56,430 nt of DNA, taken from positions 1 to 56,430 of the forward strand of contig CAMJJL010000006.1 in assembly GCA_946406145.1 (NCBI GenBank). Direction: 5' to 3'. Positions 24,333 to 32,685 of this stretch are shown here, one piece after another. The stretch comes from an uncultured Clostridia bacterium. Its GTDB lineage: Bacteria; Bacillota; Clostridia; Oscillospirales; Acutalibacteraceae. Position numbers and translations under genes: made by a program. Position 1 is the stretch's first letter, and each line of letters opens with the position of its first letter. The notes under the pieces are model-generated. The model saw only the letters and a program-made list of their open reading frames with translations. It made no database searches and was not told where the DNA came from.

Positions 24333-25376
24333 ATGAAAATAGTTGTATTAGCCGGGGGACTTTCCTCCGAGCGTGATGTGTCGATCTTATCCGGCTCCAA
24401 GGTAGCGGCGGCGCTGCGTTCAAAGGGGCATCAAGTCGTGCTGATCGACGTATATATGGGCTATGAGGGCGACGATTTTGACGCCGACAGGCTCTTTGAG
24501 GAAAACTATGATTTTGCCGGTGACGCGGTCATCGAGACAGAAGCGCCCGATATCGAGGCGGTCAAAAAGAGCCGCCGCAATCAGACCGCGTGCTACTTCG
24601 GCGACCATGTGCTGGAGCTGTGTCAGGCGGCTGATATCACCTTCCTCGGGCTTCACGGCGGAGAGGGGGAGGACGGCACCGTGCAGGCGGCATTGCAGAT
24701 GCACGGTATCAAGTACACCGGCTCCGATCACCTCGGCTCCGCGATCGCAATGCATAAGGGCGTGACCAAAGGCGTGTTCCTCAACTCTAACGTTCCGACC
24801 CCGATGAGCCGTCTGTTCAAGCGTGAGTTCATGGGCGAGGGCTACCTCGACAGCTGGTGCAAGTTTCCCTGCGTCGTCAAGCCCTGCTCCGCCGGTTCAT
24901 CTGTAGGCGTGCAGATCGTCGGCGATCCCGAGCAGTTTGTTGCCGCGGTCGGCGCGGCGTTCCGCTATGACGACGATGTTCTGGTGGAGGAATACATCAA
25001 GGGGCGCGAGTTCTCGGTCGGTATTCTGGGCGGCAAGGCGCTGCCTGTCATCGAGATCATCCCCCGAGACGGTTGGTATGATTATGAAAACAAGTACCAG
25101 GAGGGCGCGACCGAGGAGGTCTGTCCTGCCGATCTGGATCCCGAGGTCGCCAAGAAGATGCAGGCGGAGGCAGAGCATGCCTTCGAGACCCTGCGCCTGA
25201 AAGTATACGGCAGAGTCGATTTCCTGCTCGGCGATCATAACAAGCTCTATTGCCTGGAGGCAAACACCCTGCCCGGCATGACGCCGATGTCACTGCTGCC
25301 GCAGGAGGCTGCCGCCGCAGGTATCGAATACGCCGAACTGTGTGAGAAGATCATTGAGCTTTCACTCTTGAAGTAA
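24333..25376 (+). CDS. ddl: D-alanine-D-alanine ligase
   Basis: 347 residues. The start follows AAGGAGG. An ATP-grasp enzyme that joins two D-alanines for the peptidoglycan pentapeptide. Visible features: AGGLSSERDVSILSG at the N-terminus (substrate-binding), LHGGEGEDGTVQ, YTGSDHLGSAIAMHK, VKPCSAGSSVGVQ (glycine-rich ATP loop), EEYIKGREFSVG, GRVDFL and EANTLPGMTPMSLLPQ (Mg and D-Ala site). It forms a cell-wall precursor pair with murF, which adds the D-Ala-D-Ala product to the UDP-MurNAc-tripeptide. A MITE lies on each side of this gene. Confidence 0.96.
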   Translation: MKIVVLAGGLSSERDVSILSGSKVAAALRSKGHQVVLIDVYMGYEGDDFDADRLFEENYDFAGDAVIETEAPDIEAVKKSRRNQTACYFGDHVLELCQAADITFLGLHGGEGEDGTVQAALQMHGIKYTGSDHLGSAIAMHKGVTKGVFLNSNVPTPMSRLFKREFMGEGYLDSWCKFPCVVKPCSAGSSVGVQIVGDPEQFVAAVGAAFRYDDDVLVEEYIKGREFSVGILGGKALPVIEIIPRDGWYDYENKYQEGATEEVCPADLDPEVAKKMQAEAEHAFETLRLKVYGRVDFLLGDHNKLYCLEANTLPGMTPMSLLPQEAAAAGIEYAELCEKIIELSLLK

Positions 25377-25381
25377 TATGA

Positions 25382-25550
25382 GGCTCCCTTTGGTAAAGGG
25401 AGCTCCCGCGGATGAGCGGGTGAGGGATTGTATAAATGGAGCGAAGCGACCAACCGTATGAATAATATGTTTCTCGCTGACGCTCAGTCAATGATGCAAT
25501 CCCTCCGAGTTCGCGTAACGCGAACCCACCTCCCTTTACCAAAGGGAGGC
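25382..25550. mobile_element. MITE-like palindromic repeat, 'CTCCCTTT' family
   Basis: Left end GGCTCCCTTTGGTAAAGGGA and right end TCCCTTTACCAAAGGGAGGC, inverted repeats that are also self-palindromic, with an internal TTCGCG/CGCGAA hairpin. It ends 18 bp before the murF start codon. Confidence 0.8.
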
Positions 25551-25567
25551 TTTACACGGAGGATTTT

Positions 25568-26935
25568 ATGAAACCGATCACATTACAAGAAGTCGCTATG
25601 GCGTGCTGCGGTACGCTGCACGGTAATCCCGACGCCGTCATCACATCTATCGTCACCGACAGCCGTAAGGCAGGGGAGGGGTCTCTTTTTGCCGCGATCA
25701 AGGGCGCCCGCGTCGACGGTCACCGCTTTATCCCTGCGGTCGCCGATCAGGGCGCTGTGTGCGTGTTGTGTGAAGAAAAGCCCGACGTCGATATCAACTA
25801 CATCAAGGTCGAGTCGACTTTAGTCGCGCTCAAGGGCATTGCCGAGTATTATCGCTCGCTGTTCACGATCCCGTTCATCGGTATCACCGGCTCGGTCGGC
25901 AAGACTTCTACCAAAGAATTCATCAGCGCTGTACTGGCGCAAAAATATAACGTCCATAAGACGGGCGGCAACTTCAACAATGAGCTGGGTGTGCCGATCA
26001 CCCTCTTCGGGCTGGAGGAGGAGCATGAAGTCGCCGTCATCGAGATGGGGATCTCCGGCTTCGGCGAGATGACGCGCCTGTCCAAAATGGTGAGACCCGA
26101 TATCTCTGTCATCACCAACATCGGCTACTGCCATCTGGAGAATCTCGGCGATCGCGACGGCGTTCTGCGCGCCAAGACCGAGATGTTCCGATATCTGAAA
26201 AAGGACGGAGTGATCATCCTGTGTCACGATGACGACAAGCTGCGTACCGTCACGGACTATCACGGCATCCGTCCGATCTTCTACGGCACCGGCAACGATG
26301 AATATCGCGCCGAGAATATCACGGAAAAGGGGCTCGACGGTATCGGGTGTACGCTGATCCATCGCTCGCGCACGGATGATCCCGATGATAACGCCCGTAT
26401 CGACGTGACCATCCCCACGATGGGGCGGCATAATGTCCTCAACGCCCTGTGCGCGATGGCGGTGGGCACACAGCTCGGACTCTCTGCCGACGAGATCAAA
26501 CGTGGCTTAGAGAGCTTTGAGAACGTCGGCTCGCGTAATCACATCATCAAGACCGATACGCTGACCATCATTGACGACTGCTATAACGCCAACCCCACCT
26601 CCACCAAGGCAGGGCTGGATACACTGAGTAAGCTCAGCGGCAGGCGGATCGCGATCCTCGGCGACATGAAGGAGCTGGGCACGGAGGAGCTCGCGCTGCA
26701 CCGTGAGGTCGGCGCTTACGCCAAGGAGGTCGGCATCGATATGCTGGTTGCGGTAGGGCCGCTTTCCGAAGCGACCGCCGAGGGCTACGGCAAGGGCGCG
26801 TATTACTGCGCCACCGTGGAGCGGTGTATCGACAGGATCAAGCGGTATTTGCAGCCCGGCGACACCATCTTAGTCAAGGCGAGTCACAGCATGCGGTTTG
26901 AGCGGATCGTGGAAGCGCTGGGCTCCCTTTCCTAA
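25568..26935 (+). CDS. murF: UDP-N-acetylmuramoyl-tripeptide--D-alanyl-D-alanine ligase
   Basis: 455 residues. The start follows ACGGAGG. The N-terminal Mur domain binds UDP (TDSRKAGEGSLFAAIKGARVDGH). The central domain has the ATP P-loop GSVGKTSTKE, and NNELGVP and EMGISGFGEM complete the active site. The C-terminal domain has DCYNANPTS and GDMKELG. It joins D-Ala-D-Ala to the lipid I precursor in the cytoplasm. The last four residues (GSLS) and the stop codon are encoded by the left end of a MITE-like repeat (26921), so the native C-terminus was probably replaced. The conserved enzyme core is complete before this point. Confidence 0.96.
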   Translation: MKPITLQEVAMACCGTLHGNPDAVITSIVTDSRKAGEGSLFAAIKGARVDGHRFIPAVADQGAVCVLCEEKPDVDINYIKVESTLVALKGIAEYYRSLFTIPFIGITGSVGKTSTKEFISAVLAQKYNVHKTGGNFNNELGVPITLFGLEEEHEVAVIEMGISGFGEMTRLSKMVRPDISVITNIGYCHLENLGDRDGVLRAKTEMFRYLKKDGVIILCHDDDKLRTVTDYHGIRPIFYGTGNDEYRAENITEKGLDGIGCTLIHRSRTDDPDDNARIDVTIPTMGRHNVLNALCAMAVGTQLGLSADEIKRGLESFENVGSRNHIIKTDTLTIIDDCYNANPTSTKAGLDTLSKLSGRRIAILGDMKELGTEELALHREVGAYAKEVGIDMLVAVGPLSEATAEGYGKGAYYCATVERCIDRIKRYLQPGDTILVKASHSMRFERIVEALGSLS

Positions 26936-27081
26936 GGGAGCTGTCACCTGACGCTTGCGTCAGGGTGACTGAGGGTTGAAAAACGTATATTTGATGACTG
27001 TTTATCTTTCATCTTACCATACGCGACAACCCTCCGCCCCTTGACACGCGTGTCCGGGCACCTCCCTTAGGAAAGGGAGGC
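26921..27081. mobile_element. MITE-like repeat overlapping the 3' end of murF
   Basis: Left end GGCTCCCTTTCCTAAGGGAG and right end CTCCCTTAGGAAAGGGAGGC form the terminal inverted repeat. The TAA in the left hairpin is the murF stop. The right end lies 19 bp before the exoA start. Confidence 0.8.
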
Positions 27082-27099
27082 AATAAGGAGAATCGATAT

Positions 27100-27855
27100 A
27101 TGAAATTCATATCATGGAACGTCAACGGCCTGCGTGCTGTTGTCAATAAAGGTTTTGGAGATATCTTTACCGAGTTGGACGCGGACTTCTTCTGCCTGCA
27201 GGAAACAAAGCTGCAGGAGGGGCAGATCGACCTGAGCTTTGAGGGATATGAGAGCTACTGGAACTATGCCGAGAAGAAGGGCTATTCCGGCACGGCAATC
27301 TTCACCAAACACACGCCGCTTTCTGTGACTTACGGCATCGGGATCGAGGAGCATGACAAAGAGGGCAGAGTTATCACCCTCGAGTATGAGGAGTTTTACC
27401 TCGTCACGGTCTACACGCCGAACAGCCAGAATGAGCTCAAAAGGCTCGATTATCGTATGCGGTGGGAGGATGACTTCCTTGCCTACATCAAATCGCTTGA
27501 CGAGAAAAAGCCCGTCATCTTCTGCGGCGACCTCAACGTCGCCCATCAGGAGATCGACCTCAAAAATCCAAAGACCAATCGCAAAAACGCGGGCTTCACC
27601 GATGAAGAACGCGCTAAGATGACCACGGTGTTGTCGTCGGGCTTCACCGATACATGGCGCAGCCTGAATCCCGATACCGAGGGCGTGTACTCGTGGTGGA
27701 GCTATCGCTTCAACGCCCGTAAGAACAACGCCGGATGGCGCATCGATTACTTCATCGTGTCCGATCGTTTGATGGACAAGGTAGAGGATGCGCGCATCCA
27801 TACCGATATCATGGGCTCCGATCATTGCCCTGTGGAGTTGGAACTCTCCATTTGA
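27100..27855 (+). CDS. exoA: Exodeoxyribonuclease III (AP endonuclease)
   Basis: 251 residues. The start follows AAGGAG. A Mg-dependent nuclease of the Xth/ExoA family, which cuts at abasic sites and trims 3' blocked ends. Family motifs in order: [16 protein letters not shown] (Mg-binding Glu), [56 protein letters not shown] and GSDHCPVEL (catalytic Asp-His). It complements nfo in the same window. Monocistronic or co-transcribed with murF across the MITE; no separate promoter is evident. Confidence 0.96.
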   Translation: MKFISWNVNGLRAVVNKGFGDIFTELDADFFCLQETKLQEGQIDLSFEGYESYWNYAEKKGYSGTAIFTKHTPLSVTYGIGIEEHDKEGRVITLEYEEFYLVTVYTPNSQNELKRLDYRMRWEDDFLAYIKSLDEKKPVIFCGDLNVAHQEIDLKNPKTNRKNAGFTDEERAKMTTVLSSGFTDTWRSLNPDTEGVYSWWSYRFNARKNNAGWRIDYFIVSDRLMDKVEDARIHTDIMGSDHCPVELELSI

Positions 27856-27872
27856 TTCGGAGTATACAAATC

Positions 27873-27917
27873 GTCATTGCGAACCCCGTTTACGGGGTGT
27901 GGCAATCTCAACCGAAT
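27873..27917. repeat. GTCATTGCGA-type dispersed repeat (short form)
   Basis: GTCATTGCGA at the left, GGCAATCTCAACCGAAT at the right, with a CCCCGTTTACGGGG hairpin between. It lies in the 3' untranslated region of exoA. Confidence 0.75.
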
Positions 27918-27924
27918 AAAATAT

Positions 27925-27959
27925 AAGGCACAGCGTTTTCGGCGCCGTGCCTTTGTTTT
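27925..27959 (+). terminator. Terminator of exoA
   Basis: AAGGCAC (27925-27931) pairs with GTGCCTT (27947-27953), extended by GCG/CGC, then TGTTTT. It also reaches the stop of the convergent XRE gene. Confidence 0.75.
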
Positions 27960-28818
27960 ATGATTGCGTTTTTGTCAGCTTGCGTTTACGATGGAGCACT
28001 GCCGTCATGTAGATGAACAGGATCTCGACCGACAGCAGGGCGAGCGTGCTCAGTGTCGCGTTGGTCAGATAGCTGCGCAGCTGTGCCGTACCGATGACCG
28101 CGATCAGACCGAGTACATAGTCGATCAGCTCAAACAGCATTTCCAGTCCTGTAAAGACGTATACCGGGATTGGACTGCAGGGGTTTTTGGCGCGGAAGAA
28201 CCGCAATACGATGATGATAAACGCAACATTGACCGCGACAGCTGCGATAACGGCTGATCCGCGCAGCGCTGTATAATTGCGCCAGCTCAGATAATAGCGG
28301 AACAGAACGCCCAACAGATTCAGTACAACAATGGACAGCATGATCCGCTTTGCCGCCTGTGGGGTGAATTCGTCCTTGACGGATTTGATGAACCCGTAGA
28401 ACAGGATGACGGTGACCAATGTCAAAAAGACCATTCTGCTGATCAGCAGCGTCGATTCATATACCGTTCGAAACGCCCGGGCGTCGGTCAGATAATAGAA
28501 TGTATTCCAGAGCGTCAGGATCAGATTGACGGAACACGCCACCGCGAACAAGGCGGTCAGGACGCGCTTGTGTACGGGGTACTCGATCACGGGATTGACC
28601 TCGGGATAGGTTTGCATATCGTCGTCCGTGAGCAGGTCGTTCAACGTGGTATCAAGAGCGCGAGCAAGCGCCTTTGCCGTTAACAGATCGGGATAGCGCG
28701 AGCCGTTCTCCCAGCGCGATACCGCCTGCCGTGTGACATATAATTGATCCGCGAGCGTCTGTTGGGTGATACCCTTTTCTTCTCGCGCTTTGCGGATGTT
28801 TTCTCCGAATTCAGCCAT
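27958..28818 (-). CDS. XRE-family regulator with membrane domain
   Basis: 286 residues, with AAAGGAAG before the start. Residues about 6-62 are a Cro/C1 helix-turn-helix (NIRKAREEKGITQQTLADQLYVTRQAVSRWENG). After a linker, six hydrophobic helices run from about residue 85 to 275. Family knowledge: such HTH-membrane proteins are common in Clostridia and regulate their own operon or an adjacent membrane gene; the ligand is rarely known. Located 15 bp downstream of a small membrane protein gene on the same strand, so the two form an operon. Confidence 0.85.
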   Translation of the reverse strand: MAEFGENIRKAREEKGITQQTLADQLYVTRQAVSRWENGSRYPDLLTAKALARALDTTLNDLLTDDDMQTYPEVNPVIEYPVHKRVLTALFAVACSVNLILTLWNTFYYLTDARAFRTVYESTLLISRMVFLTLVTVILFYGFIKSVKDEFTPQAAKRIMLSIVVLNLLGVLFRYYLSWRNYTALRGSAVIAAVAVNVAFIIIVLRFFRAKNPCSPIPVYVFTGLEMLFELIDYVLGLIAVIGTAQLRSYLTNATLSTLALLSVEILFIYMTAVLHRKRKLTKTQS

Positions 28819-28833
28819 GATTCAACTTCCTTT

Positions 28834-29139
28834 CTATTCATGTTCCTTGAATATCGCCTCTGAAGTATCCTTTGATACCGGAGGCGTATTCTGCCTGTCT
28901 GCCCTGATACCGATGATGATCGACAGCACGAATACCACCAGCAAGGGTCCGAAGATGACGGTCAAAAACCAATTTCCCGTTACCAACCCGATGATCAGTA
29001 TGATCAGATCGATCACGGCGAGTACTACTGTCAGCGTTGTGCGTGTAGATGACTTTTGCGTGCTGTATACGTCTTTGATTTGATTTGCCGAAGCCGCCGG
29101 GGGACGGTTTTTCATAAAATCGGGTTTGTTGTTTTCCAT
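28834..29139 (-). CDS. Small membrane protein of unknown function, operon partner of XRE regulator
   Basis: 101 residues from the MENNKPDF start (GAAAGGATG lies about 8 bp upstream; earlier in-frame starts lack a site). A polar N-terminus (about 1-35) is followed by two hydrophobic helices (about 36-58 and 60-80) and a polar tail. I do not recognise a family. It precedes the XRE membrane regulator by 15 bp. The two products may interact in the membrane. Confidence 0.65.
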   Translation of the reverse strand: MENNKPDFMKNRPPAASANQIKDVYSTQKSSTRTTLTVVLAVIDLIILIIGLVTGNWFLTVIFGPLLVVFVLSIIIGIRADRQNTPPVSKDTSEAIFKEHE

Positions 29140-29280
29140 GTTGCTCATCCTTTCGGTTGCTTTGCTTGACTCCATCATACGACGGCGTTGTTCAAAAAGC
29201 AAGCACCACCCTGCAAAACGATGTTGACAGAGCGGTGCGTTCAGGTTTTAAGCCTTTTTTTGCGCTTATACCGGAAAAGT

Positions 29281-30048
29281 TTATTTGATGCCGTAGAGCT
29301 GTTTTGCGTTCTGGGTGGTGATGTCGATCAGCTCCTGCGCGTCCATGCCGCGTATCTCGGCGATCCTCGCGGCGGTGTAGGCGATGTTGGTGCTGTCATT
29401 GCGCTTGCCGCGATAGGGCACGGGGGAGAGATAGGGAGCGTCGGTCTCGAGCAGGAGTCGGTCGAGCGGTACCGCCGCCGCGACCTCCACGGGGACGCGC
29501 GCGTTCTTGAAGGTGACGGTGCCGCCGAGGGAGATACTCATGCCGAGCTTGATGACTTCTTTAAGCATTTCGACTGAGCCTGAGTAGCAGTGCATGAGCC
29601 CTTTCGGCTGATACTTCCGCACCAGCGCCATCACGTCGCCGTGGGCTTCACGATCATGGATAACGACGGGCACATCCAGCTCGCGCGCAAGTAGTAGCTG
29701 TTCTTCAAAGACACGGTTTTGAACATCCCGCGGGATGTCCCAGTGATAGTCCAGCCCGATCTCGCCGAGCGCCACCACCCGTGGGTGCTTGAGAAGCTCC
29801 GTCAGCTGATCGAGATAATCGTCGGCGAGTCCCTCTAGGTTCTCGGGATGGATACCGGCGCAGGCGTATACATGCGGATAGGCTTCGGCATATGAGATCG
29901 CAGTTTCGGCGGTTTTGAGATCGACCGCGGCATTGACGATATAAGACACGCCGTTGTCGGGCATGGAGGACAGGAGCGCGCTCCTGTCGTCGTCAAACCA
30001 TCTGTCGTCATAATGCGCGTGCGCGTCAAAGATGTTGTGTAGGGTCAT
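29281..30048 (-). CDS. tatD: TatD-family metal-dependent hydrolase/DNase
   Basis: 255 residues. Start chosen at MTLHNIFDAHAHYDD, with GGAAAGG upstream. A longer frame reaches 30177 but reads through a MITE-like repeat. TIM-barrel metal motifs: DAHAHYDD, GEIGLDYHWD, HDREAHGD, HCYSGS and LLETDAPYLSP. Family knowledge: TatD proteins have 3' exonuclease activity linked to DNA repair or RNA quality control and often lie downstream of metG, as here. A repeat separates it from metG. Confidence 0.92.
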   Translation of the reverse strand: MTLHNIFDAHAHYDDRWFDDDRSALLSSMPDNGVSYIVNAAVDLKTAETAISYAEAYPHVYACAGIHPENLEGLADDYLDQLTELLKHPRVVALGEIGLDYHWDIPRDVQNRVFEEQLLLARELDVPVVIHDREAHGDVMALVRKYQPKGLMHCYSGSVEMLKEVIKLGMSISLGGTVTFKNARVPVEVAAAVPLDRLLLETDAPYLSPVPYRGKRNDSTNIAYTAARIAEIRGMDAQELIDITTQNAKQLYGIK

Positions 30049-30094
30049 AAAGTTACCTTTCCGTAATCGTGTGAGGAGGGGTATAAGTGAATCA

Positions 30095-30306
30095 GCCCCC
30101 TCTGACGAGGGGGCAGCCGAATGAAAGCATGAAAGAGAATGATAAGTGAAATCGGCAGGGGAGAGATAACGCGACATGAAATCAGAATTGAAACCTCGGG
30201 CTCCATCCTGTTTGTAATGGATACTTCATTGCTCTATTGAGTCAACAGCTGCTTTGTTGCAGTAGTGATTCGTTTTCTCTCCCCCAACCCCCTCGTCAGA
30301 GGGGGC
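30095..30306. mobile_element. MITE-like palindromic repeat, 'GCCCCCTC' family
   Basis: GCCCCCTCTGACGAGGGGGC at the left and CCCCCTCGTCAGAGGGGGC at the right form near-identical inverted ends, each a hairpin. It occupies most of the 276-bp metG-tatD gap, and any metG-tatD read-through would cross it. Confidence 0.75.
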
Positions 30307-30324
30307 GGTATAAACGCTTGCCTG

Positions 30325-32316
30325 TTATACTAAAGATCCTCCGGGAAGGATGGAGTCGTCGATGGTAACGACCTTGAGTCCGTCGCCGCTCTCGGCGGAG
30401 AGGATCATGCCGCAGCTCTCGATGCCCATCATCTTCCTGGGCGCGAGGTTGGCGACATAGGCGATGTTCTTGCCCACGAGCTCCTCGGGATCGTAGTATT
30501 CCGCGATACCGGAAAGGATGACGCGCTCACCCTCACCGTCGTCGAGGGTGAATTTGAGGAGCTTTTTGCTCTTCTTCACCTTCTCGCAGGCGAGTACCTT
30601 CGCGACGCGCATTTCGACCTTTTCGAACTCATCGAACGCGATCTCGGGCTTATGCGCAGGTAATTCAAAGGCACTTGTGCCTTGATCCGGCTCATCCTTA
30701 GGCTCGTTGTTCTTGATAATGGCGTTGAGCTCCTCGATCTCCTTGTCCACGTCGATACGGGGGAAGATCGCCTCACCGCGATTGACCTTGACGTCGAGCG
30801 GCAGGACGCCGAACTTGTCCGCATCCTCATATTTCGCGTACGCTGTCGCGCCGATCTGCTCAAATACCTTGGGCATGGTGGTCGGCATGAAGGCGGACAA
30901 CAGTGTGGCGGCAATACGGATACTCTCAAGCAAGTTGTAGAGCACAGAGGCTAAGCGTGCGCGCTTGCTTTCATCCTTGCCGAGGATCCACGGGGTGGTC
31001 TCATCGATATATTTGTTCGCGCGGGATACGAGCTTGAAGATTTCCTCCAGCGCGTTGTTGAGCTGGGTGTTCTCGATATAGTCGTCGACCTTCGCCTTGA
31101 GTGCGGTGGCGACAGTTTTCAGATCGTCGTCAAAGTCGCCGTCCTCACGCTCGGTCGGCAGGGCGCCGCCGAAATACTTGTCGATCATCGCGACGGTACG
31201 GCTGACCAGATTGCCCAGACCGTTGGCGAGGTCGGTGTTGATGCGGTTGATCATGATCTCGTTAGAAAACGAGCTGTCAGCGCCCAGCGCCATCTCACGC
31301 AGGATATGGTAGCGGATCGCGTCGACGCCGTAGCGCTCACCGAGGATGAACGGATCGACGACGTTGCCCAGAGATTTGCTCATCTTCTGACCGTTGAAGG
31401 TGATCCAGCCGTGTACGGCGAGGTGCTTCGGCAGCGGCTGCTCCAGCGCCATGAGCATGGCGGGCCAGATGATCGCGTGGAAGCGCATGATATCCTTGGC
31501 GACCATGTGGACGTCGGCAGGCCAGTACTTTTTGTAGTCGTCATACGCGCCGTTCTCGTAGCCGAGGGCGGTGATGTAGTTGGAGAGCGCGTCGATCCAG
31601 ACATAGACGACGTGCTTGGGGTCGAAGGTGACGGGGATGCCCCAGCTGAACGAGGTGCGCGAAACGCATAAGTCCTCGAGCCCGTAGGTCTTGTTGCCGT
31701 TTTCATCGACAGAGGGCTGCAGGAAGTTATTGACCAGCTCGGTCGCTCTGGTGCGCGGACGCAGATAGTCGGTCTCGGTCAGCAGCTTTTCGATACGCTC
31801 GGCAAAGGGCGCCATCTTGAAGAAGTAGGCTTCTTCCTTTGCCTCGATGACTTCTCTGCCGCAGTCGGGGCACTTGCCGTCGACCAGCTGCGATTCCGTC
31901 CAGAAGCTCTCGCACGGGGTGCAGTATTTGCCGGCGTACTCGCCTTTATAGATATAACCGCGGTCGTACAGCTCCTTGAAGATCTTCTGTACAGACTCGA
32001 CATGGTAATCGTCGGTGGTGCGGATATAGCGGTCGTAGTTGATGTTCATGTACTCCCACAGCTTTTTGAAGATCGCGACAATGTTGTCGACATACTGCTT
32101 GGGGGTAATGCCCTGTTCCTTTGCCTTTTCCTCTATCTTCTGACCGTGCTCGTCGGTACCGGTCAGGAACATCACGTCGTAGCCCTGCATTCGCTTGTAT
32201 CTGGCGATACTGTCGCACGCGACGGTGGTATAGGTATGCCCGATATGGGGGTTGCCCGAGGGATAATAGATCGGGGTCGTGATGTAAAATGTCTTTTTGT
32301 CACATTCCTTGCACAT
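30325..32316 (-). CDS. metG: Methionyl-tRNA synthetase
   Basis: 663 residues. The start follows AGGAG. Class I synthetase that charges tRNA-Met. Motifs: PIYYPSGNPHIGHTYT (HIGH) near the N-terminus, a four-cysteine zinc knuckle (CTPC and CPDC, about residues 128-148), KMSKSLGN, the anticodon-binding helical domain, and a C-terminal OB-fold tRNA-binding domain (about 560-663, VEMRVAKVLACEKVKKSKKLLKF and LAPRKMMGIES). It has its own promoter with a leader of about 90 bases; that leader is too short for a T-box. tatD lies downstream. Confidence 0.97.
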   Translation of the reverse strand: MCKECDKKTFYITTPIYYPSGNPHIGHTYTTVACDSIARYKRMQGYDVMFLTGTDEHGQKIEEKAKEQGITPKQYVDNIVAIFKKLWEYMNINYDRYIRTTDDYHVESVQKIFKELYDRGYIYKGEYAGKYCTPCESFWTESQLVDGKCPDCGREVIEAKEEAYFFKMAPFAERIEKLLTETDYLRPRTRATELVNNFLQPSVDENGNKTYGLEDLCVSRTSFSWGIPVTFDPKHVVYVWIDALSNYITALGYENGAYDDYKKYWPADVHMVAKDIMRFHAIIWPAMLMALEQPLPKHLAVHGWITFNGQKMSKSLGNVVDPFILGERYGVDAIRYHILREMALGADSSFSNEIMINRINTDLANGLGNLVSRTVAMIDKYFGGALPTEREDGDFDDDLKTVATALKAKVDDYIENTQLNNALEEIFKLVSRANKYIDETTPWILGKDESKRARLASVLYNLLESIRIAATLLSAFMPTTMPKVFEQIGATAYAKYEDADKFGVLPLDVKVNRGEAIFPRIDVDKEIEELNAIIKNNEPKDEPDQGTSAFELPAHKPEIAFDEFEKVEMRVAKVLACEKVKKSKKLLKFTLDDGEGERVILSGIAEYYDPEELVGKNIAYVANLAPRKMMGIESCGMILSAESGDGLKVVTIDDSILPGGSLV

Positions 32317-32412
32317 GGGTGGTCACTCCTAGTTCGTTTTGTTTTTGCGGATGACGGATGTATCGCAGTTGGGAAAAAGCCGATTTCCTCCGCAAAATGT
32401 CCATACATAACT

Positions 32413-32441
32413 AGTATATACCATAATAAGGAAAAATGCAA
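32413..32441 (-). promoter_or_regulatory. Promoter of metG
   Basis: On the minus strand: TTGCAT (32436-32441), 17 bp, TATACT (32413-32418). A short repeat-like stretch (GTGGTCAGTGGTCAGGAGTT, near 32458-32477) lies just upstream; apart from the two promoters I see nothing else in this 370-bp gap. Confidence 0.75.
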
Positions 32442-32585
32442 TCCCACATTTTAGTGAGTGGTCAGTGGTCAGGAGTTGTGGGGAAATCCTATGGAGTATT
32501 GATCGATCAATAGGCAGATAACAATTCTTCGGTAATGCCCCGGGAATGACATTTTCCGGTGGGGATTACAGAATCGCAACTAAAA

Positions 32586-32614
32586 TTGACAATAAATGGG
32601 TTTGCTGATATAAT
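32586..32614 (+). promoter_or_regulatory. Consensus promoter of the acyltransferase gene
   Basis: TTGACA (32586-32591), 17 bp, TATAAT (32609-32614): both hexamers are perfect consensus. Confidence 0.85.
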
Positions 32615-32685
32615 CGGGATGTAAAATGCCTGTGGTGCGCCCGTGTCATGTGACGGAGCGGCGTCACGGACGGAGGAGGTTAGTG

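Noticed and set aside
29281..30177. Longer tatD start at 30177
   Set aside because: It would translate the palindromic repeat at 30095; a good ribosome binding site precedes the ATG at 30048.
32317..32412. T-box leader of metG
   Set aside because: The leader predicted from the promoter is about 90 bases, too short, and has no T-box motif.
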